Positions 24,301 to 35,328 of a stretch of 64,000 bases of DNA are shown piece by piece. The notes under the pieces were generated by a model that saw only the letters and a program-made list of their open reading frames with translations, did not search any database and was not told the origin of the DNA. Every line of letters begins with the position of its first letter. Positions within the stretch are counted from its first letter, which is position 1. Position numbers and translations under genes: made by a program. Origin of the DNA: Pseudeuparius sepicola (lineage: Eukaryota > Arthropoda > Insecta > Coleoptera > Anthribidae); contig OY987298.1 of the NCBI GenBank assembly GCA_963920635.1, positions 150,448,257-150,512,256 on the forward strand, in the 5' to 3' direction.

Positions 24301-24791
24301 TAATATTTAGACTTCTTATTATTAAATACAGGGTCGCAATAGAAAAAAATTAATGAAAAAAAAGGAATTTTCGGTTTAATTGTCTCAAAACATTTTAAAA
24401 ATATTTGATGTCATACATCACGGTCTTTGTAATGAAAAGTGCTTTCAAAATCTGCAAAAAAATCCAGGTCCGTATTTAAAAAATAAAGTTGAAGATGGTT
24501 TCTCAAAAACGAAATGTTGTGGAACAAATCTAAAAACGCCATCTTAAAGCCATTAAAAGCCTTAAAAAGTGCCATAAGAAAGTGTTTTTCTTTTTTTCTA
24601 TCTGTGATCGAAAACGCAAAATTTTACTTTTTTCAAAATAACTCAAAAACGAAAAAACATGTTAGAAATCTGTTTGTACCATTTTATTGACCTTAAAATT
24701 GCGCAACTTTTTCCCCGTTTAACCGTTGTTATAGGTATCTCTCACCGTTTACAAGATCCCCATGCTGTTCATTCTTATCCGGGACACATTG
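24276..24791. mobile_element. Partial MITE of the GTGTCCCGGATAAG family
   Basis: Its right end (CTTATCCGGGACACATTG, 24774-24791) and the CAGATTTCTAA-type inner segment match the element at 38761-39457. About 270 bp of unrelated AT-rich sequence interrupts the homology near 24350-24620. The ORF here on the plus strand is shared only through the TIR. Confidence 0.6.
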
Positions 24792-25033
24792 CATACTCTA
24801 TATATATCGTTAAAACCAAAAAATGCGTAGATTTCAAAAATCGTGAAATATACGGGGCGTTCCATCTAAAAAAAAACATAAGTTTGGTTTTTAAGTATCT
24901 CCGAAACGCGACATTAGTTTTTTTTTTTGGATAGATACCTGAAATCGCAACAAAAATTTTATACAATTTCATATTTACATTTTTTCCCAAAATAAAAAAA
25001 AAACAAAAAAGTTACGAGGGGTACAATGCTATA

Positions 25034-25383
25034 CCGGGTGGTCACTTTTTCGATGCTCACCATTGGCATCTCGTAAACGGTAACTCAAAATCTAGCAGCC
25101 CTAGAAAATTGTCGAGTCAACTAGTGAAAAGAGCGTGTCTGAAAACACAAAAAACAAAATTTCATAAAGTTGGGTGTTCTAATAAAAAAAAATATATGAG
25201 CTATTTTCGGAATCGGCGGTTTTCAATTTTTTCAGAATATTTTAGAGACGGACTGAGCTATCTTCGATTTATTTTCAGATAATGAATAAGGACTAAAATG
25301 CGCAACTTTTCTCTAAATCAACTACCCCCCTATCTTTTACCTTTTCCGAAATCCCAATGATGAGCATTGAAAAAGTGACCCCC
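25034..25383. mobile_element. 350-bp TA-flanked MITE
   Basis: CCGGGTGGTCACTTTTTCGA at 25034 is inverted at the right as CATTGAAAAAGTGACCCCC, ending 25383. TA lies on both sides (25032-25033 and 25384-25385). TIRs are about 45 bp and imperfect. It lies about 200 bp beyond exon B on the downstream side. Confidence 0.7.
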
Positions 25384-25591
25384 TATATGAATAATCCTGT
25401 ACAAGAGTAGTTTTTTTGAAGAAAATTAATTGCTGCATCCGAAAATAATATTTTAAGTTTACCTATACCTCCGCCACTGGTCGAGCTAGAAACTCGTCAG
25501 TAACAAATCTCATGCTCCTTTATTACGTCTGCCAAATTTGTATTTTCGTTTTAAAATAGAAAACTTATTTTGTTTGGTGTTCACTATTTAC

Positions 25592-25748
25592 CTGCTTTGA
25601 CGTGGACCTCCCTGCTGACCACCATCCCCAGGCTGCTTTTCAGTCGACACCTGTACACAGCGGCATGGATGTCATGCCTGTATCTTTCGTTGGGGAACGG
25701 AGGGAAGACCATGGATCCATTTGGGAAGATCAGGCGTAGATCTGGAAT
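25592..25748 (-). CDS. Dscam-like: Dscam-family exon B (second half of Ig domain 1)
   Basis: On the minus strand a poly-pyrimidine tract and CAG acceptor (25749-25751) lead into a 157-bp exon that ends at GCAG|GTAAAT (donor at 25591). Read from phase 0 it encodes IPDLRLIFPNGSMVFPPF, then HDIHAAVYRC with the F-strand Cys, and VVSREVHVKA at the end, leaving phase 1. This is the signature of the end of Ig1 in Dscam-family adhesion receptors (FPNG..VFPPF, VYRC, SR.VHV.A). It continues exon A (42703-42887) in phase. Dscam proteins are membrane receptors of the immunoglobulin and fibronectin III type used in neurite self-recognition and wiring; some insect paralogues also serve immunity. Which paralogue this is cannot be told from one domain. 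The next exon is not in the window, so the downstream intron exceeds 25.5 kb and contains the ribozyme array. Confidence 0.9.
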
Positions 25749-26037
25749 CTGAAAAAAAAAAAGTTAGATCAGGATCGTGCTTTTTTTGAGCTACACTATA
25801 TCTGGTAGTATGCTCGAAGCCAGGGACTCTTTAAAATAAGGGCACCCAGCATGTCACAGTCTATCACATAGGAAAAGTGAAGCCTTGAGGAGAAGTTTGT
25901 TTTCTGTTGACTCCAAGGAGACCACAAGGGGGCTGATACAAGGTTATGTTATATGTCAGTGTCCAACTGCCATCGGGTTTTATGTGACATGCCAGTGCCA
26001 TAGATTCTAAAGGAGGCAAAATATTTCCCATTATAAT

Positions 26038-27145
26038 GGGGAACTTGCACAAAAATTAAATTTGAAAAATTATGCTTTCAAACGTAATTTATTGCCATTA
26101 AACGAACCACAGTTCAGAAAAAAACTCATTTTTTATTTTTATGTAATAAATATAAGCAATTAAAAATTGCATAATTCAAACCATTCTTGTAACGCGCCCT
26201 CCTTGGTTGTGACGTCAAGTAGCTCGTTGGTGGTGGAGCCTCTAGTGGACGGCGGCACCATGTATAAACTAATATTGGCGGCACATGTATCAAAACTACA
26301 GCACCATGCAAGCTTTGTTTAGAAAGATCAACGAGAACGTCCCATCCTTGTCTATCCGTCTTATTATAGTCTATCGCAGTCTTGATATTGTTGATCATGT
26401 TTGAGAAGAGTGTGCTGCTGAATTAAATAATTATTTACATTGCGAGATGCGTAGGTAAGCACACTTTTTTGGCCGAGGAGGTTGTTAAATGGCCGTGTTG
26501 CCTCGTTTCTTAAAACTCTCTTCGAGGCCAAAAAGAGCTTACGCATCAAGCAATGTATTACATTTTCCCTGCTACTGACAATTTCGTATTAGGTAGGTAA
26601 GTACTTTGAATTTAAATACACTATGAAGTAGATTGTGAGTAATAATCTTCAAAACAACCATTGTCCAATTATTACTAAAAATGATAATCAGTGATAAATA
26701 TAAGAGGTAGAATGCAGTGATAATAAAAAATAACTTTTTGTGTTATTGAACCCGGGACCTACGAATTACTAGTCCCGTAGCCTCCCCATTCAGTTAAAGA
26801 AGTGCTTGTTAAATTTGGACTTTTAGGCGGTTCTTATTTTTGACCTACATCAGATTCCTCTGGAAATGGGTCTCCGAACTGTTTATATTTTAACGTTCAA
26901 TTTCCATTCTTCCTTTCCTAATTCTGTGTAGCTCACTCCTGTCACTGCTTTCTGATCGATCGAGCTATATGACGTCACAACCATTCCCGCGCTTTTCGTG
27001 TCGTTTCAAATGAATAGCTTGCGGTCACAACTTTAATTATTTATTGCAAATTAAATATTGCGAATTTGAGGACTGATATTTGGTACGTGCTCTTTCTATA
27101 GAGGCAAATATATTAAAGGAATAAAAAAAAAAGTGCAAGTTCCCC
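26038..27145. mobile_element. Element nested in hAT copy 1
   Basis: GGGGAACTTGCAC at 26038 and GTGCAAGTTCCCC at 27133-27145 are exact inverted termini. The uninterrupted sequence is seen in the hAT copy at 31587. A second inverted pair lies inside (GGTTGTGACGTCA near 26209 against TGACGTCACAACC near 26971). The apparent target duplication is only AT. The superfamily is not clear. It carries the SINE at 26415-26830, giving three levels of nesting. Confidence 0.8.
26415..26830 (-). mobile_element. tRNA-derived SINE with a hairpin tail, copy 1
   Basis: On the minus strand the head (about 26810 downward) resembles a tRNA with a B-box GGGTTCAAT at 26744-26752. It is followed by a body (CACTGCATTCTACCTCTTAT) shared with the plus-strand copy at 59105-59535. 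The 3' part is a long imperfect hairpin (26437-26556; ACATTGCGAGATGCGTA against TACGC...TTGCAATGT) ending in GTAAATAATTATTTAA. No terminal duplication could be fixed. Confidence 0.75.
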
Positions 27146-28442
27146 ATTCACAATTTTTAACTTCCAGATACTCAGATGTGTCAATTAAAGGTAATGCGGC
27201 CGCCTGTAGTAGTCCCAATAATTGCAACAAGATTTTTCCTGTATCACCTTTAGTAATCCTACAATTGACATTACGTGGGCATTACGTATAAGTAGGTAGT
27301 TCAAAACAAAAATCGTATTTCGAAAATTTTAAATTAAGCAGGTAGCTTCAGTCAGGTCTTTTTTTAAAGAGTTTTTATCTACGACTACAAGTTTATTTTA
27401 AGTTTGTGAGGTACCTTGGGAGAGAAATAAAATTACAAAAAATTACATCATTAGAACTACTAGACCTAATCTTATTAGTCCATCCCGAAATCTGTGAAAG
27501 TTCTTTGGGTAGATACATTCAACAAGGGAAGAAAGTTCAAGTATACATATATTACAAATGGATTGAGGAACCTGGTAATAAGGTGCAATAGCGACAAATT
27601 CTTAAATAAGCAAAATCGGTACTACTGACTTACCATACTTATTACTTAAATTCGTGGAAATAATTGTTGGAGATCAATTTCAACTATAAAATAAATTTCT
27701 TTCGTTTGACAGTTGCCACATTCTGCACTTGTATACACAACATTGTCAAGTCTAATTTTTAGAAATCATGGAAATCACTATTAATTTTTACTAACAATCA
27801 AAGTACCTGTTATATTCATAGATTCTCCAATAAAGTGGCATACTCGGCATCACTGATACCATTAGAATGAGGAAAGAATAGGCCTCACTTTGGAAAGTAA
27901 AATGCTGGGTCCCCTTATTTTAAAGAGTCCCTGCTCGAAGCTAGTAGGATCTAAGCTCGTGGCCCACAAAATTTACCAAAATTATTCAGTATCGCCCAAC
28001 TTTTCGACCACACCGCAAGGCTGCTTCGGAGAGAGGGTTGTTTGTCGACTAGCATGCATGCATGCCTGCGCGGCAACGCAACTTGGCAAAACATCATTAT
28101 CTGGGGCCCACGCCTTATCGGCTAACTTCGGGGCAAACAACCGCGCCGGCAAACAAACTTTGTACTCTCGACGAACACGACGAGCATGTGCCAGCCTGTA
28201 ATCCGACTGGCTGGTGCTACAGGTTTCGCTGATAGAATTTGCTTCGGCACACGGGCGTAGCCAGGATTTAGTTTTTGGGGGGGGGGGGTTAGTTTGAGAA
28301 GTAAATAAAACAACAAAAATAGACTTACATGAAATTTAATATCTATATATTCATCCGAAAAACTACGACATATTTATAAAGTTCTTAACTTTAAATGAAA
28401 TGGATAAATTAATTTCGTTCCTCTGCGCTAAATCTAAAACCA

Positions 28443-28895
28443 TTAAAGAAGAAATCTTCGGCTTTTTCTTTTAAATATATCCACTACTTCATCTGCATGA
28501 ATTTCTGTTCCATAGTGAATGTTCATTAGAGCCAAACCATTAAGTCTGTTTTCACTTGTAGTGTTTCGTAAATAGTTTTTCAGTCTCCTTAGGCTCGAGA
28601 AAGACCTTTCTGGGGTAGCAGTGGATACAGGAATGGTAGCCAAGATTTGTAGTAATGTGTAAATATTAGGATAAAGGTTTTTATCGCACATATCTAGGCA
28701 TTCCAAACTAGATTTCGGGGTAGGCAGTCTTCTTATCAGCATGCAAGGTAGCTGAAGCTTTGATAGCTAAATCCAAATTTGTTTCTTTATTAGAAACCCC
28801 TTGACCTTGACTACACCACTTTTTCCAGTAGTCCATAGCTTTAAGTTTATCACCCTTCCTTTTTTTCCCCTCCATTTTTCGACAGTAATAATGAT
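28443..28895 (-). pseudogene. hAT transposase, start plus hATC domain only
   Basis: On the minus strand a start reading MEGKKRKGDKLKAMDYWKKW (about 28878 down) runs about 55 residues to AYPEI and a stop near 28708. The C-terminal piece is in another frame and ends at 28443. It holds STATPERSFSSLRRLKNYLR, the hallmark of the hAT C-terminal dimerisation domain of ZMYM/TTF-type transposases. The central RNase-H fold with its catalytic residues is gone, removed by a deletion near 28710-28745 where the two frames overlap. The protein is non-functional, but the element could be moved in trans by a full-length relative. Confidence 0.85.
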
Positions 28896-29064
28896 TCACG
28901 TATCTATCCTTAACAAGGTCATCGAATAACAGTGCACTAAAATTATTCACTTACACGGTACACTTAATTCTCTTCACTATTCGTTCACCACTTTTCACTT
29001 TTATTCGCTTCGAGTTCGCATGGAACAATACTGCCGTAAGCGCGGTCACGCGCCGCGGCGCCGC

Positions 29065-29113
29065 TTATATAGCAGCCCAGTAGCCGTCCAGAAACTTCCA
29101 CGAACTTCCACAA
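29065..29113 (-). promoter_or_regulatory. TATA box with heat-shock-element-like cluster in hAT
   Basis: On the minus strand TATATAA (29065-29071) lies about 20 bp downstream of a cluster of GAA/TTC blocks (29090-29113, plus strand AGAAACTTCCACGAACTTCC). GAA-ac-TTC has the proper 2-nt gap; the other gaps are 3 and 1 nt, so the element is imperfect. The A-rich leader that follows, toward the transposase start, resembles insect hsp70 leaders in composition only. A heat-responsive transposase promoter is an inference. Confidence 0.4.
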
Positions 29114-29553
29114 AGTTCCGCTCATTTCGACCGAGGGGCGTGGCGAATAATCGAGAAACAACGCAAAGTGTCCCTACAATACAAAATAGTTCGGCTGCAA
29201 CTGCGTCTGCCTATCGTCAAAAGATGGCGCTAGGCGCTACTATTACTACATAATATATTCAAACGTAATAATAATTTAACTCTTCACTCCTCGTATTTTT
29301 TCGGTATAATATTAGGTAATATTTTGCTTATTTCGGGGGGGGGGGGGGGTTGAACCCCCGAAACCCCCCCCCCCTTTGGCTACGCCCGTGCTTCGGCATG
29401 TCGAGTTGGTGTCGGTCTATGCATATCCAAACATAAAGTTTTCGTTTATTTATTTCATGAAGTTTTAGGTACTATTCGGAGTATCCCAGAAAAGAAGGCC
29501 AAGCCGCATTAATCGCAGATGTCAAAATATGGTGACTTAACCACATGTACTTA

Positions 29554-29834
29554 TTTGCAAAAATGCTTCGCTTAAAAGACCATGGAAAAGAATTCTACAA
29601 CATACACTTTAAGAAATTGACATCATCAACATCATCATCAGTACGTTTAGCAATACGAAAGCAGCCATTGTCGAAAGAGTGATCCGTACTTTAAAAGAAA
29701 AGTTATTCAAATATTGCAGTTTAAGCGGGACATATAAATGGATCGATGTGCTTACTGCTCCAAAGTTAGGCTACAATTATCGAAAACATAGGAGTACCCA
29801 AATAAAGCCTAAACAACTGTTGAAAACTGTTTAA
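29554..29834 (+). pseudogene. Retroviral-type integrase fragment, frameshifted
   Basis: DHGKEFYNIHFKKL (from 29578) followed, in another frame, by AAIVERVIRTLKEK, then GTYKWIDVL and YNYRKHRST, resembles the second half of an rve integrase core. The Glu in IVER would be the last catalytic residue. The style recalls integrases of Polinton/Maverick or related mobile elements rather than a named family I can fix. A frame change near 29645 and a stop at the end make it a dead fragment. No element ends were recognised around it. Confidence 0.6.
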
Positions 29835-30270
29835 AGCTAGACAGAAAAGGTTAGAATAAGCAAGGCTAAGCATCTGTTCAATAAAGGATATACATTGAAT
29901 TGGCAAGTAGATGGAAGGAGTGTAGAGAGAGAAACTGGCAGCCAAACTTGAGTAAGTGAAATAGTAAATAAATCAGCTGATTCCGGCAAAAACCACATAA
30001 CACAAAAGAGGTGTTTGTCCTAACTTTCTATTTTTGTGTCCTGTGCTTCAAACGAGTTCCGTTGTCAAACGTCATTTTAATTTTCCTTCTGTCCCAAGTC
30101 CCAATACGAAGAGGAGTAATTATTGTATTATTTATATTTGATTTGAGTTCGTGTCGTGGTGGCAGTTTCGTATAAAACGGCGTTGAGTTTTCTTAGTTGG
30201 TGTTTGGTTTAATATTATTTTTAGATCGGAGAGAAAATTTAATTTAGCTATGTTTAAGTTGTAAATTACA

Positions 30271-30680
30271 AAAAAGAGGATCAACTCCTGTTGTGTATCT
30301 GGATGTACCAAACGGGGCGGAAAGAATAAGACTAGTGGGGTTTCTTTTCATTCGTAAGTCTTAAAAATCTTTGCTAATAACTTTGCAGTTTTCCAAGAGA
30401 TAAGGTGATATTAGAGACAAGTGGATTGCAGCAATAAAAAGGAAAAATGTTGTACTGTCTACAAGTATTTACTTGCATTTGTAGTCAACAATTTATTGAG
30501 AGCAATTTCATAGAGAATTTTGGGCAGCGCAAACTTAAAAAGTATGTAACTACTATACATTTTTTTATTTTCGAAGTCATGATAGAAACTCTATCAAGGG
30601 AAAAACTGGCAAAATATTGTGCCAATGTAGTAGTCAAAGATGGAATTAATCTTGAGGTTCTGGTCCCTTTAATAAGGTAA
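30271..30680 (+). pseudogene. THAP zinc-finger remnant (P-transposase-like)
   Basis: CCVSGCTKRGG then GVSFHS is followed by a clean donor (C|GTAAGT, 30354) and an acceptor (TTTGCAG, to 30388). Reading then continues FPRDKV, and after a one-base shift RDKWIAAIKRKN, and after another shift CSQQFIESNF. This is the order of a C2CH THAP DNA-binding domain. The metal-binding His of the usual C-S-x-H-F is Gln here, and two frameshifts break the frame. TATAAAA near 30170 could be an old promoter. It could derive from a P-like element or from a domesticated THAP gene; the ends of an element were not found. Confidence 0.65.
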
Positions 30681-31586
30681 TTATTTGTAATTCTTTTTGT
30701 TAGATGCCAAAACATTAAAAATTATATAAAAATATGTAAAAACTACCTGTCTTACATGCTTTTCCTATTAAATTGAATTTTAAAATTAATAAATCAGTTA
30801 AGATAAGTAATTAAAGTTGAAAATGTATACCTACCTTATCCTAGATATTTTGTCGCCTTTATTTTAAAATAAACTTTTATTTTGGAATTTGTATTTTATT
30901 TGTCTCAATTTACTTCCAGCTGGGTACATAAAATTGCCATGTAAGTAATATTTTTTAATCAATTCACTACTTTTTTCTGTGCAATATTTACATAATTGTG
31001 GTTATAGTATAGAAAAATTCTCATTCCTACAAACAAGCCCCGAATTTCGGAATACAGATCATACAATAAAGAGAATTACGGAACATGCGCATTAAATTCT
31101 TCCATTAATATTCAACATCCCTATATACCTCCTTTGCCTGAATCAGCTGACACGTTCATTAGGCGTCCTTGTCTTACTTATTGCCATTTGAAACCTATCT
31201 CTCTCTAGAGTTGGCTGCCCCAAACAACAATGAAAGTGGTACCTGTGCGACTTCCATTGTACTTATCAATTCGATGAGGATATACTCCGAGCTGAACCAC
31301 TGATTGCTAAAGTCCAAATTTCTAATCCTGTCACCTGTCACCTGGAGGATACGAGTGGGAATCCTCTAAAAAGGTGGTTTATATGTCGATGAATTACAGA
31401 AAACTGCAAATCCGGAAGTTTAATTCGTGGGGAAAAAAATTGAAGAAAGAAAGTCTTTGTACGCTGGCTCGGTTTTGACAAATGTCACGACTCGTGGATA
31501 GATGGCGCGAATGTTTCATGAACATTGTGGTGGTGGAGATGGAAATTTAACAAGAACAGAATTTGAAATATGACAATGGGTTTGCA

Positions 31587-32625
31587 CAGGGACTCTTTAA
31601 AATAAGGGGACCCGGCATGTCACAGTCTATCAGATAGGAAAAGTGAAGCCTTGAGGGGAAGTTTGTTTTCTGTAGACTCCAAGGAGACCACAAGGGGGGC
31701 CGGTAGAAGGTTATGTTATATGTCAGTGTCCAACTGCCATCAGGTTTTATGTGACATGCCAGTGCCATAGGTTCTAAAGGGGGCACGGCACCAAATATTT
31801 CCCATCATAATTCACAATTTTCACGTTTTCTAACTTCCAGATACTCAGATGTGTCAGTTAAAGGTGATGCGGCCGCCTGTAGCAGTCCCAATAATTGCAA
31901 CCAGATTTTTCTTGTATCACCTTTAATAATCCTACAATTCCAATTACGTGGGCATTACGTATGAGTAAGCAGTTCAAAACAAAAATCGTATTTCGTACAT
32001 TTTAAATTATTAAGCAGGTAGCTTTAGTCAGGTCGTTTTTTAAAGAGTTTTTATATACGACTACAAGTTTATTTTAAGTTTGTGAGGTATCTTGGGAGAG
32101 AAATAAAATTACAAACATTTTATAATTAACACCGAGAAAAACTACATGATTAGAACTACTAGACCTAATCTTATTAGTCCATCCCGAGATCTGTGAAAGT
32201 TCTTTGGGTAGATACATTCAACATGGGAAGAAAGTTCAAGTACATATTACAAATGGATTGAGGAACATGGGAACAAGGTGCAATAGCGACAAATTCTTAA
32301 ATAAGCAAAATCGGCACTGACTTACCATACTTATTACTTAAATTCGTGGAAATAATTGCTGTAAATCAGTTTCAACTATAAAATAAATTTGTTTCATTTG
32401 ACAGTTGCCATATTCTGCACTTGTAGACACAAAATCGTCAAGTCTAATTTTTAGAAATCATGGAAACCATTACTAATTTTTACTAACAATCAAAGTACCT
32501 GTTATATTCATAGATTCTCCAATAAAATTGCATACTTGGCATCACTGATACCATTAGAATGAGGAAAGAATAGGCCTCACTTTGGAAAGTATAATGCTGG
32601 GTCCCCTTACTTTAAAGAGTCCCTG
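31587..32625. mobile_element. hAT-type non-autonomous element, family 1, copy 2 (intact)
   Basis: 1039 bp from CAGGGACTCTTTAAAATAAG to TTTAAAGAGTCCCTG. The 8-bp flanks GGTTTGCA and AGTTTGCA differ at one base. This is the uninterrupted version that defines the insertion inside copy 1. No transposase is recognisable. Confidence 0.9.
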
Positions 32626-32807
32626 AGTTTGCATTAACACTTTGAGGAATATGGTTTTGTAGAAATTAGCGACAGTGGTTCTATCTTGAGAAGGATTTCG
32701 AAGTCCCTGCTTGTAACAACTTTTTTCTTGTTTTTGGTTGTGTTATAATTTTCTATAGTCGTATTTTTCTTTTCTTTTAGAATAACCCAATAATTTACTA
32801 ACTTATA

Positions 32808-33746
32808 GGGTAAGACCGGGAGAGCTGGCCCACTTTTTCTAAAATCGTTGTAACAGTGAAATGCATTCAGATAGTTGAGTAAGAAAATTTATTTAAAAAG
32901 TAAATACAAACAGTGTCATAGCAGAGGTACGATTCTGACAAAAACAAAAGATGATTTCTCGATAAAAAATAAAATAACTTTAGGCACAGTGAGCCATCTC
33001 ACCCGTAGTATATGGGTGAGTTGGCCCAGCTAGGCGGGTGAGATGGTTCGGCAAAAGTATTTTTATTTACTGTCTCTTTTTGCATAAACCTTTGACACAG
33101 AGATCTCATAAATTCAGGTATTTTGAAAAACTCTCATAGAACCATTTCTAAATGATGAGGGAGGAATGTTATTGAATGTGCGACAGCCTTCTCTGACTCC
33201 TAATGTATACCATTTCTAACTGCTTGTGCAGCCATTTCAATATCTTCGACGCACAATTGCCCTCTTACTGTTGCTTTTCATTTGTAATCAGTTGAAAAAA
33301 CAAATAAATAATTTACCGTATATTTTCTCCATGAGGGAGAGATGGCCATCTATCCCATGACGTCAGTGGGCCATCTATCCCAACAATGCGGGAGAGATGG
33401 TCCACCCATTTGTCAGTTTACCCGTCATAATCATTTCAATAACGGCCCATCCACATAATCTCAGTAACCTATGAAGCTATTTCGACAGTGGTATTTTTAT
33501 TAAAAATAAAGTATACGATAAAAAGACAACGCATTTCCATAAGCGTAAAATAATTTCAAGCCATCCAAATAATATTATTGAACTTAACTTGCCAGTATTT
33601 TGCTTTAACACCACTAAACACGAAATAGGTTGTCAGCTGCACATTAGACTCGCAGTGACTAATTGAGCGGGTGTGCAAATGTAATGCCGGCGAAAATATT
33701 TGAATGCGCCGTCTCACCCGGTGGGCCATCTCTCCCGGACTTACCC
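32808..33746. mobile_element. 939-bp MITE with internal GGGAGAGATGG subrepeats
   Basis: Ends GGGTAAGACCGGGAGAGCTG and CTCTCCCGGACTTACCC, flanked by TA (32806-32807 and 33747-33748). The terminal motif (GGGAGAGATGGCCCAC-like) also recurs inside in both orientations, near 32994-33050 and 33345-33412, so the element is built from many short inverted copies of its own end. Non-coding. Confidence 0.85.
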
Positions 33747-35149
33747 TACATAATAGTCATCAAAATAGTCGCACACAAGTATTGATATTTTTGTTTGGAA
33801 GGGGACCTTCTTTGATGCACATGTGGTATTATATAAGTCACCCACATCAACACCAATTCTAAAATTTCAAATGGAACTACCCCGCCTTTCTTTTTTTGCG
33901 AATTCAGCAACCTCTCGTTTTTTTGCAATCTGTTAAGATTTACAAAATTTATCAGCAAAAGATTAATTTTCTTATAAATGTTACCGTTCTTCAATAGTTT
34001 TGCCCATAATTAAAATTATTTCCTTAAACAAAGAAGGTATTTGAAATGTACGGTGAATCATGACGTATTGTTAAAATTGAACTGCCCATTGTTACTGGCA
34101 AAATATAATCGCCACTCGCGTACTAATTGTCGATTTTCCCGCATGCGTCCGTTTTTATGAATGGAGGGGATTAACTGCCGGACTCCCGGAGTTATGAATA
34201 AAATTTAGGACACGTGTCCCGGGATGTTCACGCTCTCCTCCACGCCGAATCGATAGAATTCAGCCACAATAATCGGCAATAATAATTATAATTGTACTAT
34301 TGTGAAATGTTTCACTATAAGTTTAATACATTTTGAAAAATAAAGCACTCGTATTTCTTTACTATGATCGCCCGTAGAAAAAATATTGTATGCAACTCGA
34401 ATTTAATCGCTAATGAGACCCTCGTATTCATACGAAACTCGGCTATAATTAAATAATGCTCGTGTCATTACAAGTATAGTATTTCTAAAGTCATTTGGAA
34501 CAGCATAAAAACCTGTGAATTTTATATATACGGGTGATTTCGGCTGATAAGTCTGTTATTTTTACCAGTAGCAAAGCGTGGTAAAAGCTATGAAATAGAT
34601 CGCGCCTCGTATATCGCTGTGTTCCAAGTGAGTTCATTTATATTTTACCAGGGTAGCTCGAGAACACGCTCTTCCGGCAATAACATACGAGTCAAAACAC
34701 TTTTTTTAACCATATTCAACCCCACCTGGTATTAGAAGTAAAAGGAGATGAAGGAGACAGAGACGATAGATATTGTAGTAAAAACAATTGAGTGCATGCT
34801 CGCCTATAATATAATGTATCACCAATACTTGCATGGGCTACACTGTTCGACGGCCGGCCACTTGTACAGCGAAATGCGGTGGATCGGCGTACGATAATTT
34901 CACAGATTTTAGGATATACTTGCGTAAATAGTTGTAATCGATATGGCTTTTTAGAGACCTTTTGACAATACGTTGTGTTTGACGATAACCTTGAAAAACC
35001 CTTAAAAGTGAAATATTATGTTGCTTTTAGAAAATTTATATCTTTAAAAAACTGCGTGACGCTTATGTCCTATATTGAGTTTTTTTACGCAATTAGAGTT
35101 TTTTATGCTGTTTCAAGTGACTTTAAAAATACTATATCTGGAGAACCAA
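33747..35149. other. Intron-like stretch with a GC-balanced block
   Basis: No exon is seen. Most is AT-rich. The block 34080-34300 (CACTCGCGTACTAATTGTCG, then GGACACGTGTCCCGGGATG) is more balanced and contains a perfect GGACACGTGTCC palindrome at 34209-34220. It may be conserved cis-regulatory sequence; this is not demonstrated. Confidence 0.35.
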
Positions 35150-35328
35150 ACGGAATAAAAATCTGAAAATTTGCATAGTTAGGTTGTCGGACCTAAAACT
35201 TAAAACGAACGAACTAAAATATTTTCAACTTTCTGCAACTTCCGGTTATACCGGAAGTTGATGGCAACTTCCTTTTTTCAAATAGAACACACTGTATATT
35301 ATTTCATATTCGGATTCCTTGCTAAATT

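Larger units (their letters stand above)
25821..27933. mobile_element. hAT-type non-autonomous element, family 1, copy 1
   Basis: Starts CAGGGACTCTTTAAAATAAG and ends with the imperfect inverse at 27933. The 8-bp target duplication CTCGAAGC is perfect (25813-25820 and 27934-27941). The outer parts match copies at 31587-32625 and 41529-42663. No transposase is present. The element is 2113 bp because a second element (26038-27145) sits inside. It lies 72 bp upstream of the acceptor of exon B. Two short frames, one near 27406 and one on the minus strand near 25864, are not conserved enough to call genes. Confidence 0.92.
28250..29390 (-). mobile_element. ZMYM-type hAT deletion derivative, copy 1
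   Basis: Ends CACGGGCGTAGCCAGG and TTGGCTACGCCCGTG with a perfect 8-bp target duplication CTTCGGCA (28242-28249 and 29391-29398). Long G or C runs lie just inside both ends. The 1141-bp element keeps a promoter-like region, the first codons and the last about 100 codons of a hAT transposase on the minus strand. A shorter inverted copy is at 50124-50755. Confidence 0.95.
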
